DNA of 64,000 bases from an uncultured Alistipes sp. (lineage in GTDB: Bacteria > Bacteroidota > Bacteroidia > Bacteroidales > Rikenellaceae). Below, piece after piece: positions 18,183-26,574 of the stretch. Below the pieces are notes generated by a model. That model was not told where the DNA came from. It saw nothing but the letters and a program-made list of their open reading frames with translations, and ran no database searches. The stretch covers positions 1-64,000 of the forward strand of contig CANPHE010000003.1 in assembly GCA_947573795.1 (NCBI GenBank). The letters are read 5' to 3'. Each line of letters starts with the position of its first letter. The stretch's first letter is position 1. A program made the position numbers and the translations under genes.

Positions 18183-18249
18183 CCGCGATATCCTTCCGCG
18201 AAGGCCCCGATAACGACAGGCTCGCGCAAGGATGCAAATATCTATAAAT

Positions 18250-20277
18250 ATGAAAAAAACGCTTTTTTTCGCCACTCTGGCATTTATGGCAAGCTGTCAG
18301 AACACCCCCAAAACTCCGGCGATCGACACGACGAACTTCGATCTCACGGTCGCTCCCGAAGCCGATTTCTACCAGTACGCCACCGGCGGCTGGCAGGCTA
18401 AAAACCCGCTCAAACCCGAATATTCGCGTTACGGATCGTTCGACGTACTGCGCGACAACAACGAGAAGCGCATCAACGAGCTTTTCGCCGAAATGACCCG
18501 TCGCCAGACGCAGCCGGGGTCCGTCGAGCAGAAGATTTCGGACCTCTATAAAATGGGACTCGACTCCGTGCGCCTCAACGCCGAGGGCGCCGCACCGATC
18601 CGCAGCACCGTCGCAGAGATTCTCGCGATCTCCGACCGCAGCCAGCTTACGCCGACCATCGCTCGTCTGCACGCCTCGGTAGCCAACCCGTTCTTCGGCA
18701 TCGGCGTCGACGCCGACCTGATGAACAGCGACATGAACGCGCTCTACGCCTCGCAGGCAGGTCTTACGATGGGTAATCGCGACTACTACCTCGACGCCGA
18801 AAACGAGCACATCCGCGAGGCCTACAAGACCTATCTCTCGAAAATCTTCGCGCTGGCGGGCATTCCCGACGAGGAGATCGCGCAGGCCGTCGAAGGCGTG
18901 ATGCGCGTCGAAACCGCTCTGGCCGAGAAATCGTGGTCGAACGTCGAGCTGCGCAACATTCCCGCCATGTACAACCCCATGTCCAAAGCCGAGTTCGAGA
19001 AGGCCTACGACGCCGTCGACTGGGAGACCTACTACGCAACGATGGGCATCGGCGATTTCGAGACGATCATCGTCTCCACGCCGTCGGCCGTCGCCAATGC
19101 CAACGAGGTTATCAAGAACATGCCTTTGGCCGACCTGCGCTACTACCTGGCGGCACAGTATATCGACTCGGCGGCCTCGTACCTGAGCGACGATTTCAAC
19201 GAGGCGTCGTTCGACTTCTACGGACGTGCCATGTCGGGCCGTCAGGAGCAGAAACCCCGCTGGAAGCGCGCCATGTCGGTGCCCAACGGCACCCTTGCCG
19301 AGGCTGTCGGCGAAATGTACGTCGCCAAATACTTCCCCGCCGAGGACAAGGCCCGCATGCTCGCTCTGGTGAAGAATCTGCAAACGGCTCTCTCGGAGCA
19401 TATCGCAGCGCTGGACTGGATGTCCGACCAGACGAAGGCCAAGGCGCAGGAGAAACTGGCCGCCTTCACCGTGAAGATCGGTTATCCCGACAAGTGGAAA
19501 GACTATTCGACCCTCACGATCGACCCCGCGAAGAGCTATTGGGAGAATATCGTCGAGGCCAACCGCTGGTATACGGCCGACAACATCGCCGAGCTGGGCA
19601 AGCCCGTGGATAAGGAGAAATGGCACATGTCGCCGCAGACGGTCAACGCCTACTACAACCCGACGACCAACGAAATCTGCTTCCCCGCAGCCATTCTCCA
19701 GCCGCCGTTCTACAACTCCGATGCCGACGACGCGGTGAACTACGGAGCCATCGGCGTGGTGATCGGCCACGAGATGACCCACGGATTCGACGACCAGGGC
19801 CGCAATTTCGACAAGGACGGCAACATGAACAACTGGTGGACCGATGCCGACGCCGAGGCGTTCAAGGCCAAGACCGACATACTCGTCAAGCAGTTCGACG
19901 CCATCGAGGTACTCCCGGCCAAGGACGACCAGCCCGCCGTGCATGCCAACGGCGCCCTGAGCCTGGGCGAGAATATCGCCGACCAGGGCGGTCTGCGCGT
20001 CGCCTGGACGGCCTTCCAGAACTCGCTCGCAGGCCAGGAACCCGCCCCGATCGACGGATTCACCGCCGCACAGCGTTTCTACCTGGCTTACGCCGCCCTG
20101 TGGGCACAGAATATCCGCGACGAGGAGATCGCCCGTCTGACGAAAATCGACGTACACTCGCTCGGCAAGTGGCGCGTGAACGCCACGCTACGCAACCTGG
20201 CGACCTTCTACGACGCGTTCGGCATCACCGAAGGCGCCATGTTCCTGCCCGAGCAGGAGCGCGTGATTATCTGGTAG
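18250..20277 (+). CDS. M13-family zinc metallopeptidase, lipoprotein
   Basis: A 675-residue neprilysin/PepO-type endopeptidase. The signal MKKTLFFATLAFMASC ends in a lipobox, so the enzyme is predicted to be membrane-tethered on the periplasmic or outer face. The catalytic zinc motif is HEMTH (His507, Glu508, His511), with the third zinc ligand Glu574 in GENIADQGG. The NAYYNP substrate motif, the conserved VVIGHE context and the C-terminal region (KIDVHSLGKWRVNATLRN) are all in place. Full length for M13. The ATG at 18250 gives a clean lipoprotein signal; an upstream in-frame Met at 18232 is less likely. It probably degrades oligopeptides. Confidence 0.94.
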   Translation: MKKTLFFATLAFMASCQNTPKTPAIDTTNFDLTVAPEADFYQYATGGWQAKNPLKPEYSRYGSFDVLRDNNEKRINELFAEMTRRQTQPGSVEQKISDLYKMGLDSVRLNAEGAAPIRSTVAEILAISDRSQLTPTIARLHASVANPFFGIGVDADLMNSDMNALYASQAGLTMGNRDYYLDAENEHIREAYKTYLSKIFALAGIPDEEIAQAVEGVMRVETALAEKSWSNVELRNIPAMYNPMSKAEFEKAYDAVDWETYYATMGIGDFETIIVSTPSAVANANEVIKNMPLADLRYYLAAQYIDSAASYLSDDFNEASFDFYGRAMSGRQEQKPRWKRAMSVPNGTLAEAVGEMYVAKYFPAEDKARMLALVKNLQTALSEHIAALDWMSDQTKAKAQEKLAAFTVKIGYPDKWKDYSTLTIDPAKSYWENIVEANRWYTADNIAELGKPVDKEKWHMSPQTVNAYYNPTTNEICFPAAILQPPFYNSDADDAVNYGAIGVVIGHEMTHGFDDQGRNFDKDGNMNNWWTDADAEAFKAKTDILVKQFDAIEVLPAKDDQPAVHANGALSLGENIADQGGLRVAWTAFQNSLAGQEPAPIDGFTAAQRFYLAYAALWAQNIRDEEIARLTKIDVHSLGKWRVNATLRNLATFYDAFGITEGAMFLPEQERVIIW

Positions 20278-20297
20278 AAAGTCCTCAACCCTACGAC

Positions 20298-20330
20298 AAG
20301 GCCCCCGCAGCTGTGCTGCGGGGGCCTTTT
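20298..20330. terminator. Terminator after the M13 peptidase gene
   Basis: A 13-bp perfect stem AAGGCCCCCGCAG/CTGCGGGGGCCTT with loop CTGTG and a short T run. It lies between convergent genes and could serve both. Confidence 0.88.
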
Positions 20331-20354
20331 AATTGCGCTTTGCAGGTTACAGTT

Positions 20355-21689
20355 TTACGCCCACAGGGGCTTAAGCAGCCCGAAAAGCACGCAGGCGATG
20401 ACGAGCGTCACGAGGATATTGAAACTCTGCGCCACGACGAACGCCTTGAGCAGACTGCGGTTCTCTTTCGAGACGATATCCTTCAACCGCGTGTCGAGAC
20501 CGATGCAGACGAATGCCAACGAGAAAAACACCGTCGAGAACATCTTCGCGGCACCCGTCTGGGCCAGTTTTCCCGAGGCTGCGGGGACGAAAAGACCATT
20601 CGCCGAGCAGAGGCTAAAGACGAGCGACGCCAAGACGAAGCCCAGGATGAACTTGGGGAACTTCTCCCACACGATCCCGAGCGAGGGAGCCTGCGAACTG
20701 CCCTTCTCGCTGCGGGCCGAAAGGTAGAGGGCTATGAAAAAGGCTACCACGCCGATCAATACGTTCTGCGCCGCCTTGATGATGACGGCCTGACCGTTGG
20801 CGTCGATCATGTCGGGGGCGATATCGTACCCCCGGGCGATCAGCGACTCGGTGACGATCTTTCCCGACGCCGCGACACCGCTCGTCGTATCGATCGTGCC
20901 GCCGATCCACGCTCCGGCAACCTCCTGGATCGTCTGCGCATCGTCGAACAGCAGCGGCAGAATCATCCGTGCCAGCCACGGCATGAGGTAGATCATCGGC
21001 ACGACGATGATAAGCACCAGCGAAACGATGTAGGAGAGCTTCCGGTCGTCGCCTCCGGCCACGCGGGCGGCCGTGATGCAGGCCGAGACGCCGCAGATCG
21101 AGACGCCGCTCGACAGAATCATCGCCGTACGTTCGTCGACGCCCGTGCGCCGCGAATACCAAAATGCGAAGAACCAGACGATCGCCACGACCAGGCAGGC
21201 CTGCACCAGACCGACGGTTCCCGACTTCATCACGTCGCTGAAAAGAATCGTAGCACCCAGGCAGACGACACCTATCTTAATGAAGAATTCGCCCTGCACG
21301 GCGGGTTTCATCCAGTCGGGCACATGCCACAGGTTGCGGATCAGCAATCCGAAGATCACCGAGAAAAAGACGGGTTCGAATCCGTAGGCCGAGACGATGC
21401 CGATCTTAGCGACCAGCTGCGCCAGCAGCGAGATGGCGAAGACCGCGACGAGCGACGGCAGCACCCCCTTCATCGGGCGGCGCAGCAAGGCCATACCCGC
21501 ATAGAGCACCGCGGCGACGATCGCCAGCAGATAGACGACATCGTACCATGCGGCCGAACCGACCAGTGCGTCGGGTTTGGGAATTCCGGGCAGATTCCCC
21601 GGCACGAAGGCTGCGAGCAGCAGCAGCGGAACGGAGACCCAGACGACCACCCAGTCCTCGACGCGAAGTTTTTCGAAAAAGGTTTTCAT
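20355..21689 (-). CDS. YeiH-family putative sulfate exporter
   Basis: A 444-residue inner-membrane protein with about eleven hydrophobic segments, matching the YeiH/UPF0324 family (conserved hypothetical protein 698). Landmarks are KIGVVCLGATILFSDVMKSG, the SICGVSACITAARV segment and a C-terminal SLAFVCIGLDTRLKDIV helix. A role in sulfite or sulfate export is a family-level prediction only. The start at 21689 (MKTFFEKLRVEDW) avoids overlap with the upstream porin gene, which ends 11 bp away on the same strand, so the two likely form an operon. Confidence 0.88.
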   Translation of the reverse strand: MKTFFEKLRVEDWVVVWVSVPLLLLAAFVPGNLPGIPKPDALVGSAAWYDVVYLLAIVAAVLYAGMALLRRPMKGVLPSLVAVFAISLLAQLVAKIGIVSAYGFEPVFFSVIFGLLIRNLWHVPDWMKPAVQGEFFIKIGVVCLGATILFSDVMKSGTVGLVQACLVVAIVWFFAFWYSRRTGVDERTAMILSSGVSICGVSACITAARVAGGDDRKLSYIVSLVLIIVVPMIYLMPWLARMILPLLFDDAQTIQEVAGAWIGGTIDTTSGVAASGKIVTESLIARGYDIAPDMIDANGQAVIIKAAQNVLIGVVAFFIALYLSARSEKGSSQAPSLGIVWEKFPKFILGFVLASLVFSLCSANGLFVPAASGKLAQTGAAKMFSTVFFSLAFVCIGLDTRLKDIVSKENRSLLKAFVVAQSFNILVTLVIACVLFGLLKPLWA

Positions 21690-21700
21690 AGAATCGTATT

Positions 21701-22777
21701 TCAGAACAATGCGGTCAACAGACAGGCGACCACGTTGCGGTCCTCCGCCTGATATTGTTGTTCGTAGGTATAATTGAGCTGACAACGCAAGGCTTTCACG
21801 GGCTGCCACTGCATACCGCCCGTATAGTTGATCTGTCGTTCGCCGCTGCAAGTGCCTCCGAGACTCGACCAGAAGGTTTCGTAACGTCCTACGAGCATCC
21901 ATTTCTTCGAAGCGCGCCAACCCGCTACGCCATACCAGCCGTTACTGTCGAAGGTGCCTTTACGATCGGCGATTCCGGTCGTGCCGCCGATCCACTCGCC
22001 GCGCACCACCACGGCGCCACGATCGTAACAGACACCGAAGCCGTAACGTTCACGCTCCAAATACTGTTCGCCGTATTCGCCCCGGTAATAATAACCCGAC
22101 ACGAGCAGCCCCGGAAGGGGTTTGAGCACGATGCGTGCGGCGATATCCTTCGATTTGTTCCGGTCCCGGTTGTTGATTCCTTCGCCGTTGAAGACGCCCA
22201 GGTCGTAATTGAGGACGTGATAGCCGTCGCGTTCGAAAAATCCGCCGTGGAGCATCGCGCCCAGATCGCGACCCGAAGACGAAAGGCCGCATACGTCGTT
22301 CAACCCCGTCAGGTAACGGACCGCCATCGGGTGTTCGATCAGTTCGCTGCGGGGAGCCGCATAATCCGTGCTTTCGATCGAAAAGGGCACCTTGTACTGA
22401 CCGATCTTGATTTGCAGACCGGCGAACGGTTTGTAGTTGACATAAGCGTCGACGATCTTCGGCTTTCCGGCGAGCTCCAGCTGAAGCCGGTAGTCGAATT
22501 TGTTCGCAATATCGTCCGACAGGGCGATACGGGCTCTTTTGATGAAAAAGGACGAGGCTTCGTTCGACCATTCGTAACCGGTCTGGATATACCCCGAAAT
22601 TTTCGGGAGATGGTCCAGAATCTTATCCCAGGAGGAGGTTTTCGTCTTGAGCGACTCGACTTCGGCGGCCAGCGTCGCCACGTCGGGTTCGGTCGAGCTA
22701 TCGGCGGGGGGGGGTGCGGCGACAGCCGCACTTACCGACAGCAGCAACGCTGCCGGCAGGAATCTTCTTATTATCAT
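21701..22777 (-). CDS. OprP/OprO-type outer-membrane porin
   Basis: A 358-residue predicted porin. Signal peptide MIIRRFLPAALLLSVSAAVA is followed by a short coiled segment (VATLAAEVESLKTKT). A beta-barrel with alternating aromatic strands then starts at SGYIQTGYEWS and includes KIGQYKVPFSIE, the conserved phosphate-selective porin motif. It ends in a terminal Phe, as outer-membrane proteins usually do. Substrate is not readable; the partner YeiH-type transporter suggests an anion such as sulfite, sulfate or phosphate. It has a complete promoter (22801-22831). Confidence 0.87.
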   Translation of the reverse strand: MIIRRFLPAALLLSVSAAVAAPPPADSSTEPDVATLAAEVESLKTKTSSWDKILDHLPKISGYIQTGYEWSNEASSFFIKRARIALSDDIANKFDYRLQLELAGKPKIVDAYVNYKPFAGLQIKIGQYKVPFSIESTDYAAPRSELIEHPMAVRYLTGLNDVCGLSSSGRDLGAMLHGGFFERDGYHVLNYDLGVFNGEGINNRDRNKSKDIAARIVLKPLPGLLVSGYYYRGEYGEQYLERERYGFGVCYDRGAVVVRGEWIGGTTGIADRKGTFDSNGWYGVAGWRASKKWMLVGRYETFWSSLGGTCSGERQINYTGGMQWQPVKALRCQLNYTYEQQYQAEDRNVVACLLTALF

Positions 22778-22800
22778 CGGATCGGGTCGTGTTTAGGATA

Positions 22801-22831
22801 CAAAGGTAGCGACTTTTCGTCGAAACGGCAA
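22801..22831 (-). promoter_or_regulatory. Promoter of the porin-YeiH operon
   Basis: Reading leftward: TTG at 22831-22829, a 20-bp spacer, TACCTTTG at 22808-22801, 23 bp before the ATG at 22777. Confidence 0.8.
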
Positions 22832-22859
22832 TACGCGAATATGCCTAAAAACGAAATCG

Positions 22860-23294
22860 TCAGCGCCTCGAAGGGAACGACAGGGTACGGGCATCGAGAT
22901 AACTGTCGGGGAAAGCGCCCCAATTGGAAGCCTGCCCGTTCGAAAGAACGACGTGCGGTCCGAGGCGCAACGTATTGTTGTTCTGAACCGCGACGCGCGA
23001 CGGAAGGGCTTCTTCGGGAATCACCCGAATGGAGGTCATCGTCACAGCGGGACGCATCGTCTCGACGGTTTGCGCCCCGCTTCGCGCGTCGTGCCATCGA
23101 AACGATTCGGGGACCTCGAATCCCGTTCGACGCAGCGAATCGGGACGTCGGAGCGCATTCGCAGCAGGCAGCGTATCGGGGAGCGGCATTTCGGAGGGCA
23201 GCTGCGCCCAAACGGCCATCCAGCTCCCTACGAACGTCAGAAGCAACGCTCTTTTCGGGATGATTCCCGCACCTCGCCGGACGGTCGATCGCAT
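22860..23294 (-). CDS. Hypothetical exported protein, about 144 aa
   Basis: From the ATG at 23294 the product starts MRSTVRRGAGIIPKRALLLT with a positively charged N-terminus and a hydrophobic core ending in VWAQ, which looks like a signal peptide. The mature part is short and Pro/Arg/Ser-rich and ends SYLDARTLSFPSRR. I do not recognise the family. A longer version starting at 23423 is open but adds 43 residues that would mask the signal peptide. It lies 162 bp after recO on the same strand. Confidence 0.5.
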   Translation of the reverse strand: MRSTVRRGAGIIPKRALLLTFVGSWMAVWAQLPSEMPLPDTLPAANALRRPDSLRRTGFEVPESFRWHDARSGAQTVETMRPAVTMTSIRVIPEEALPSRVAVQNNNTLRLGPHVVLSNGQASNWGAFPDSYLDARTLSFPSRR

Positions 23295-23456
23295 CGCGGC
23301 CTCGGAAGGTCGGCTTTTCGCGGCACCGGCGCGTTTGCCATACGTCCCCGCGGGACTCTCGAAATGTCGCAGGAATTCGCAATGATTCCTACGGGATGGT
23401 AAATAATTGCCTTTTTTCATCATGCGGTACGTTTTTCCGGAAGGCTTCGCGCCTTC

Positions 23457-24182
23457 TCAGAACACTTCCCGCAAAATTCGCACCGACTGCACGGCTCCGA
23501 CCGCTTCGAGATGATAACCCAGGTAGCGCAACAGGGCGTTCAGAAACGACGAACGGCGGTCGCGGTTGAGCGCAATGCCAGCGAGTTCCCGCACGTCGCA
23601 GCCCAGCATCGTGTCGAGCGTACGGGCATCCTCCTGCGTCATGATGTCGGAGTGCAGCGGCCGATCGGTCGTATAGAGCCCCTCGCAAATGTCGAACCAG
23701 CACCCCGAAAGATATTCATTGCCAGGAGCATAACCCAACAGGCGGCTCAGGTGGGCCAGAAACCAAAGGTGGAAGTTGGCCACCCCGTCCCGCATGGCGT
23801 CGAGCGCCTCGGCCGAACCCCACACGAAGTCGAAAAACGCCGCATCGGGCTCGCTCTCGCGCACCAGTCGGTAAAGCGTCTCGGCCATGAAAAGCGCCAT
23901 GGTCGATTTACGCACATCGAACGGGATACTTTGCAGCACGAAGCCCGCCCGCACCTCCTTGAAGCGGTCCATCTGCTGACGCGACGACTCCAACCCCTCG
24001 AACTCCACGGGAAACATCGGCTGAAAAAGCGCCAGCTTCGAACCGCGGCCGCTGCGGCTGCGAACCCCCTGAACCATATAGGTGCGGCGCCCGCCCACGT
24101 CGGTGAGCAGGTAGACGACCATCGACGAGTCGCCGTATTTGAGCGTATGCAGGACGATACCGCGCCCTTTGTAGGTTTTCAT
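23457..24182 (-). CDS. recO: DNA repair protein RecO
   Basis: A 241-residue recombination mediator that helps load RecA on SSB-coated DNA in the RecFOR pathway. The N-terminal OB-fold begins MKTYKGRGIVLHTLKYGDSS and continues VYLLTDVGGRRTYMVQGVRS. A helical domain follows, with the C-terminal segment SSFLNALLRYLGYHLEAVG typical of Bacteroidetes RecO. Length is as expected. A zinc-finger cysteine set, present in some RecO proteins, is not evident. Confidence 0.92.
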   Translation of the reverse strand: MKTYKGRGIVLHTLKYGDSSMVVYLLTDVGGRRTYMVQGVRSRSGRGSKLALFQPMFPVEFEGLESSRQQMDRFKEVRAGFVLQSIPFDVRKSTMALFMAETLYRLVRESEPDAAFFDFVWGSAEALDAMRDGVANFHLWFLAHLSRLLGYAPGNEYLSGCWFDICEGLYTTDRPLHSDIMTQEDARTLDTMLGCDVRELAGIALNRDRRSSFLNALLRYLGYHLEAVGAVQSVRILREVF

Positions 24183-24327
24183 GTCGTGGTTCTATTTTGC
24201 CGAAGGCCGCGTTTGCAGATCTGTCCCCTCCTCGGGAGAGGGCTTAACAGTTTGCGACGGTGTTGCCCGAGCGAAACGGCCGGTAAAGATACGCAAATCC
24301 CCGGCCCCGTGCAAATGCCCGGAACCG
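24183..24327. repeat. Intergenic with partial CCCTCCTC repeat
   Basis: 145 bp between recO and the HxlR gene. Positions 24195-24246 (GCCGAAGGCCGCG, then GTCCCCTCCTCGGGAGAGGG) look like a decayed copy of the repeat family at 26131-26220 and 28885-28978. Confidence 0.5.
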
Positions 24328-24678
24328 CTATCGGCGCACGGCGCGTGCCGCTTCCACGTCGGCGCGGTGCGCCAGAGCCCATTCGATGAGCGCCGCGAGG
24401 TGGGGAATGAGCGTCTCGCCCAGCGGCGTGAGGCGGTATTCGACGCGGGGCGGAATCTCGGCATAGACCCTGCGGGCGACATACCCGTCGGTTTCGAGCG
24501 TGCGCAGCGTCGCGGTGAGCATCTTTTGCGAGATGTCGGGAATGCTGCGGCTCAGTTCGCCGAAGCGAACCACGCCCCGCTCGTGAATCGTCCACAGGGT
24601 TAGCATCGACCACTTGTCGCCGAAGCGGTCGACGATATGCCGCACGGGGCAGAAGTCTTCGTAAATTTTTTTTGTCAT
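24328..24678 (-). CDS. HxlR-family transcriptional regulator
   Basis: A 116-residue winged helix-turn-helix regulator. It begins MTKKIYEDFCPVRHIVDRFG, with the hallmark conserved N-terminal cysteine (Cys10) followed by DKWSMLTLWTI and RFGELSRSIPDISQKMLT, the recognition region of HxlR/YodB/HypR proteins that sense quinones, aldehydes or oxidants. It is divergent from the cupin gene at 24824, with overlapping promoter regions that carry a repeated GTAAGTA motif. That suggests it represses the cupin gene and itself. The ATG at 24678 gives the standard length. Confidence 0.93.
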   Translation of the reverse strand: MTKKIYEDFCPVRHIVDRFGDKWSMLTLWTIHERGVVRFGELSRSIPDISQKMLTATLRTLETDGYVARRVYAEIPPRVEYRLTPLGETLIPHLAALIEWALAHRADVEAARAVRR

Positions 24679-24723
24679 TTTCGGATTCGGATCGTTCGGT
24701 CGATCAACGTTGCGTACTTCGAG

Positions 24724-24738
24724 GTAAGTAGGTTACCC
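24724..24738. promoter_or_regulatory. Candidate HxlR operator, half 1
   Basis: GTAAGTAGGTTACCC, an imperfect palindrome (GTAA...TTAC), in the divergent region. It matches the motif at 24793-24807 in 12 of 15 positions. Confidence 0.4.
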
Positions 24739-24750
24739 GATCGTAACATC

Positions 24751-24781
24751 TTGTTTATTAATTACTCTCTTTTTAACTTTG
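24751..24781 (+). promoter_or_regulatory. Promoter of the cupin gene
   Basis: TTG at 24751-24753, a 20-bp spacer, TAACTTTG at 24774-24781, 42 bp before the ATG. Confidence 0.82.
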
Positions 24782-24787
24782 TCACTG

Positions 24788-24819
24788 CAAAAGTAAGTAA
24801 TTCACCCTATAAAACCAAA
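24788..24819 (-). promoter_or_regulatory. Promoter of the HxlR-family gene
   Basis: Reading leftward: TTTG at 24819-24816, a 20-bp spacer, TACTTTTG at 24795-24788. It is back-to-back with the cupin promoter, with 6 bp between the two -7 elements, so one bound repressor could block both. Confidence 0.8.
24793..24807. promoter_or_regulatory. Candidate HxlR operator, half 2
   Basis: GTAAGTAATTCACCC, overlapping the -7 element and spacer of the HxlR-gene promoter and just after the cupin -7 element. Direct repeat of 24724-24738. Confidence 0.4.
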
Positions 24820-24823
24820 TTTT

Positions 24824-25273
24824 ATGAAAACGATCGAACGAATCGCCGCGGCCGAAAACTTCACGGCCGCAAACGTAGGCAACCTGAACGCCCTGAACGA
24901 TTACACGCTCTGCCTGGGTCCCGAAATCCGAATTCCGGGCAAGGTTTTCGGCGGTGCCGCAGTGCAGGCCACGGGGTGCGAATTCTCCTTCCAGCAATTC
25001 CTGCCGGGCACGGAGACGGGATTTCTCCACACCCACAAGCGCCACGAAGAGCTCTATTTCTTCCTCTCGGGGAGCGGTGAGTTCCAGGTCGACGGCCACA
25101 TCTTCCCCGTTTCGGAAGGAAGCGTCGTACGGGTAGCTCCCGCCGGGCGCCGCTCGGTGCGCAACAACGGCACGCAGCCCCTCACGATGCTCTGCATCCA
25201 GTATACGGCCGGCACCTTCACGGCCGAAGATGCTTCCGACGGAGAATTGCTGGGCGAAAAGGTCGAGTGGTAG
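24824..25273 (+). CDS. Cupin-domain protein
   Basis: A 149-residue single-domain cupin. The first cupin motif is visible as GTETGFLHTHKRHEELYFFLSG (His-x-His with a downstream Glu, potential metal ligands), and the second as FPVSEGSVVRVAPAGRRSVRN, in which the expected second-motif His is Arg. Enzymatic function is unknown; such small cupins near HxlR regulators often belong to quinone or aldehyde stress responses. Divergently transcribed from the HxlR gene. The ATG at 24824 is the only sensible start. Confidence 0.88.
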   Translation: MKTIERIAAAENFTAANVGNLNALNDYTLCLGPEIRIPGKVFGGAAVQATGCEFSFQQFLPGTETGFLHTHKRHEELYFFLSGSGEFQVDGHIFPVSEGSVVRVAPAGRRSVRNNGTQPLTMLCIQYTAGTFTAEDASDGELLGEKVEW

Positions 25274-25315
25274 GCCTTCGACAATTAAAAATTAGTCGGC
25301 TTTTTGCTGCAAAAT

Positions 25316-25393
25316 GCGGCTCTTTAGAGCCGCGCGAGCCGTAGCCTCCGCCGGCGGAGGCTCGCTACGTTCGCCCCGCAGGCTACGGCTCGC
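25316..25393. repeat. Palindromic interspersed repeat, copy 2
   Basis: Hairpin GCGGCTCT/AGAGCCGC (25316-25333), then arm GCGAGCCGTAGCCT (25334-25347), an inner GCCGGCGGAGGC segment, and the perfectly complementary arm AGGCTACGGCTCGC (25380-25393). It has the same layout as 13452-13528, with the first hairpin changed on both sides so that pairing is kept. Confidence 0.8.
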
Positions 25394-25429
25394 CCACCAA
25401 CCCGCCAAGCAATTCTGAATTGATAAAAG

Positions 25430-26065
25430 CTACCGAATATCGAAATCGAGCAATTTGCGACCTTCGAGCGTGGCGCGGAGGTTATCGCCGGGCGATACAC
25501 GGCCTACGCCCACCGGCGTCCCGGTGAAAAGCAGATCGCCCATGCGTAGGGTCATGTAACGCGAGACCTCGGCGATCAGCCGGTCGACCGTAAAACGCAT
25601 CTCGGAGGTATCGCCCTGCTGGCGGGTTTCACCGTTGAGCTCCAGAGCGAAATGCAGGTGTTGCACGTCGCCGCCCAGCTCGGCCAGAGGCACGAATTCG
25701 GGACTGACGGCCGCCGAGTAGTCGAAGGCCTTGCAACGTTCCCACGGAAGCCCCTCGGCGATCGCGCGGCGTTGCAGGTCGCGGGCCGTAAAGTCGATTC
25801 CCAACCCCACTTCGTCGTAATAACGGTGGGCGAAACGCTCCGAAATGGCCCGCCCGACGCGGTTGATCCGCACCACGAGTTCGCATTCGTAGTCGACCTC
25901 CTGAGTAAAGGCCGGAATGTAGAAGGGATCGTTGTTGCGCAAAAGCGCCGTATCGGGTTTCAGAAACCAAGCGGGTTCCCCCGCCCCGTCCGCCGGCCCT
26001 CCGACCTTGCGGCGCAGCTCCTCGGCATGGGCCGCGTAGTTACGTGCTATACAGATGATTTTCAT
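25430..26065 (-). CDS. Fumarylacetoacetate hydrolase-family protein
   Basis: A 211-residue FAH-fold enzyme. The N-terminus MKIICIARNYAAHAEEL is typical of the short FAHD1/YcgM-like branch (acylpyruvase or oxaloacetate decarboxylase type). Metal-binding acidic residues are in QEVDYECELVVRI, with the conserved GLGIDFTARD and GDLLFTGTPVGVG motifs later. The natural substrate cannot be told from sequence. Cytoplasmic. The ATG at 26065 sits 13 bp downstream of a repeat-like stretch (26078-26126). Confidence 0.9.
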   Translation of the reverse strand: MKIICIARNYAAHAEELRRKVGGPADGAGEPAWFLKPDTALLRNNDPFYIPAFTQEVDYECELVVRINRVGRAISERFAHRYYDEVGLGIDFTARDLQRRAIAEGLPWERCKAFDYSAAVSPEFVPLAELGGDVQHLHFALELNGETRQQGDTSEMRFTVDRLIAEVSRYMTLRMGDLLFTGTPVGVGRVSPGDNLRATLEGRKLLDFDIR

Positions 26066-26077
26066 GATTTTTCAGGC

Positions 26078-26126
26078 AACTATATGCAACTTTGCACGGT
26101 CTCGGTTCCTTGATCATAAATTCGCT
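26078..26126. repeat. 49-bp dispersed repeat, copy 1
   Basis: Starts AACTATATGCAACTTTGCAC. It aligns without gaps to 63547-63595; most of the differences are C/T or G/A changes. Confidence 0.5.
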
Positions 26127-26130
26127 TGGG

Positions 26131-26220
26131 ACGGCCGAAGCCTCGCGGCCTTTGGCCGCGTCCGTAAATCTGACCCTCCCCTAAATCCCCTCCTCGGAGG
26201 GGACTTAAAGCACGACCCGC
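26131..26220. repeat. Interspersed palindromic repeat (CCCTCCCCTAAATCCCC family), copy 1
   Basis: Contains hairpin CGCGGCC-TTT-GGCCGCG followed by GACCCTCCCCTAAATCCCC and CCTCCTCGGAGGGGACTT. A second copy at 28885-28978 shares the right half exactly but has CGCGGCG-AAA-CGCCGCG in the hairpin, a compensatory change. Confidence 0.85.
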
Positions 26221-26246
26221 AAAGTTATAACGATTTAAAACAATAG

Positions 26247-26570
26247 TCATCTTCTGAAGCGTTTCAAAAAGAGCGCGTCGTAGCGCCACGCGCCCCACAA
26301 AGCCCCGACGATCAACACCGGAATCGGAGCGAGCAGCACCGCCAGAACCCACCGTTCGTACCCGAGAATCGCCGCCGGAAGCCCCGCGAGCGTGATGCCG
26401 CAACAGACGTAGAGCAGCCGGGCGCAGAAACGTCCCAGGCCCCGGATATCCACGCAGCGCTTTCGCTCGGGCGACATCATGTCGTAGCCCGAAAGCGTCT
26501 CCGGGTAGCGCTCTGCCAACATCCCCGTCCAACTCCAGATCGCCGCGAGGATCAGAATTGCAACCCACAT
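26247..26570 (-). CDS. Small membrane protein, DUF3784-like
   Basis: A 107-residue protein with an N-terminal membrane segment (WVAILILAAIWSWTGML), a short cytoplasmic stretch containing YPETLSGYDMMSPERKRCVD, and two further hydrophobic segments. The pattern (membrane helix, then a loop with GYNTMS-like sequence, then two helices) resembles DUF3784 proteins. Function unknown. The start at 26570 is 4 bp after the lpxB stop, indicating co-transcription. Confidence 0.7.
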   Translation of the reverse strand: MWVAILILAAIWSWTGMLAERYPETLSGYDMMSPERKRCVDIRGLGRFCARLLYVCCGITLAGLPAAILGYERWVLAVLLAPIPVLIVGALWGAWRYDALFLKRFRR

Positions 26571-26574
26571 TGCA

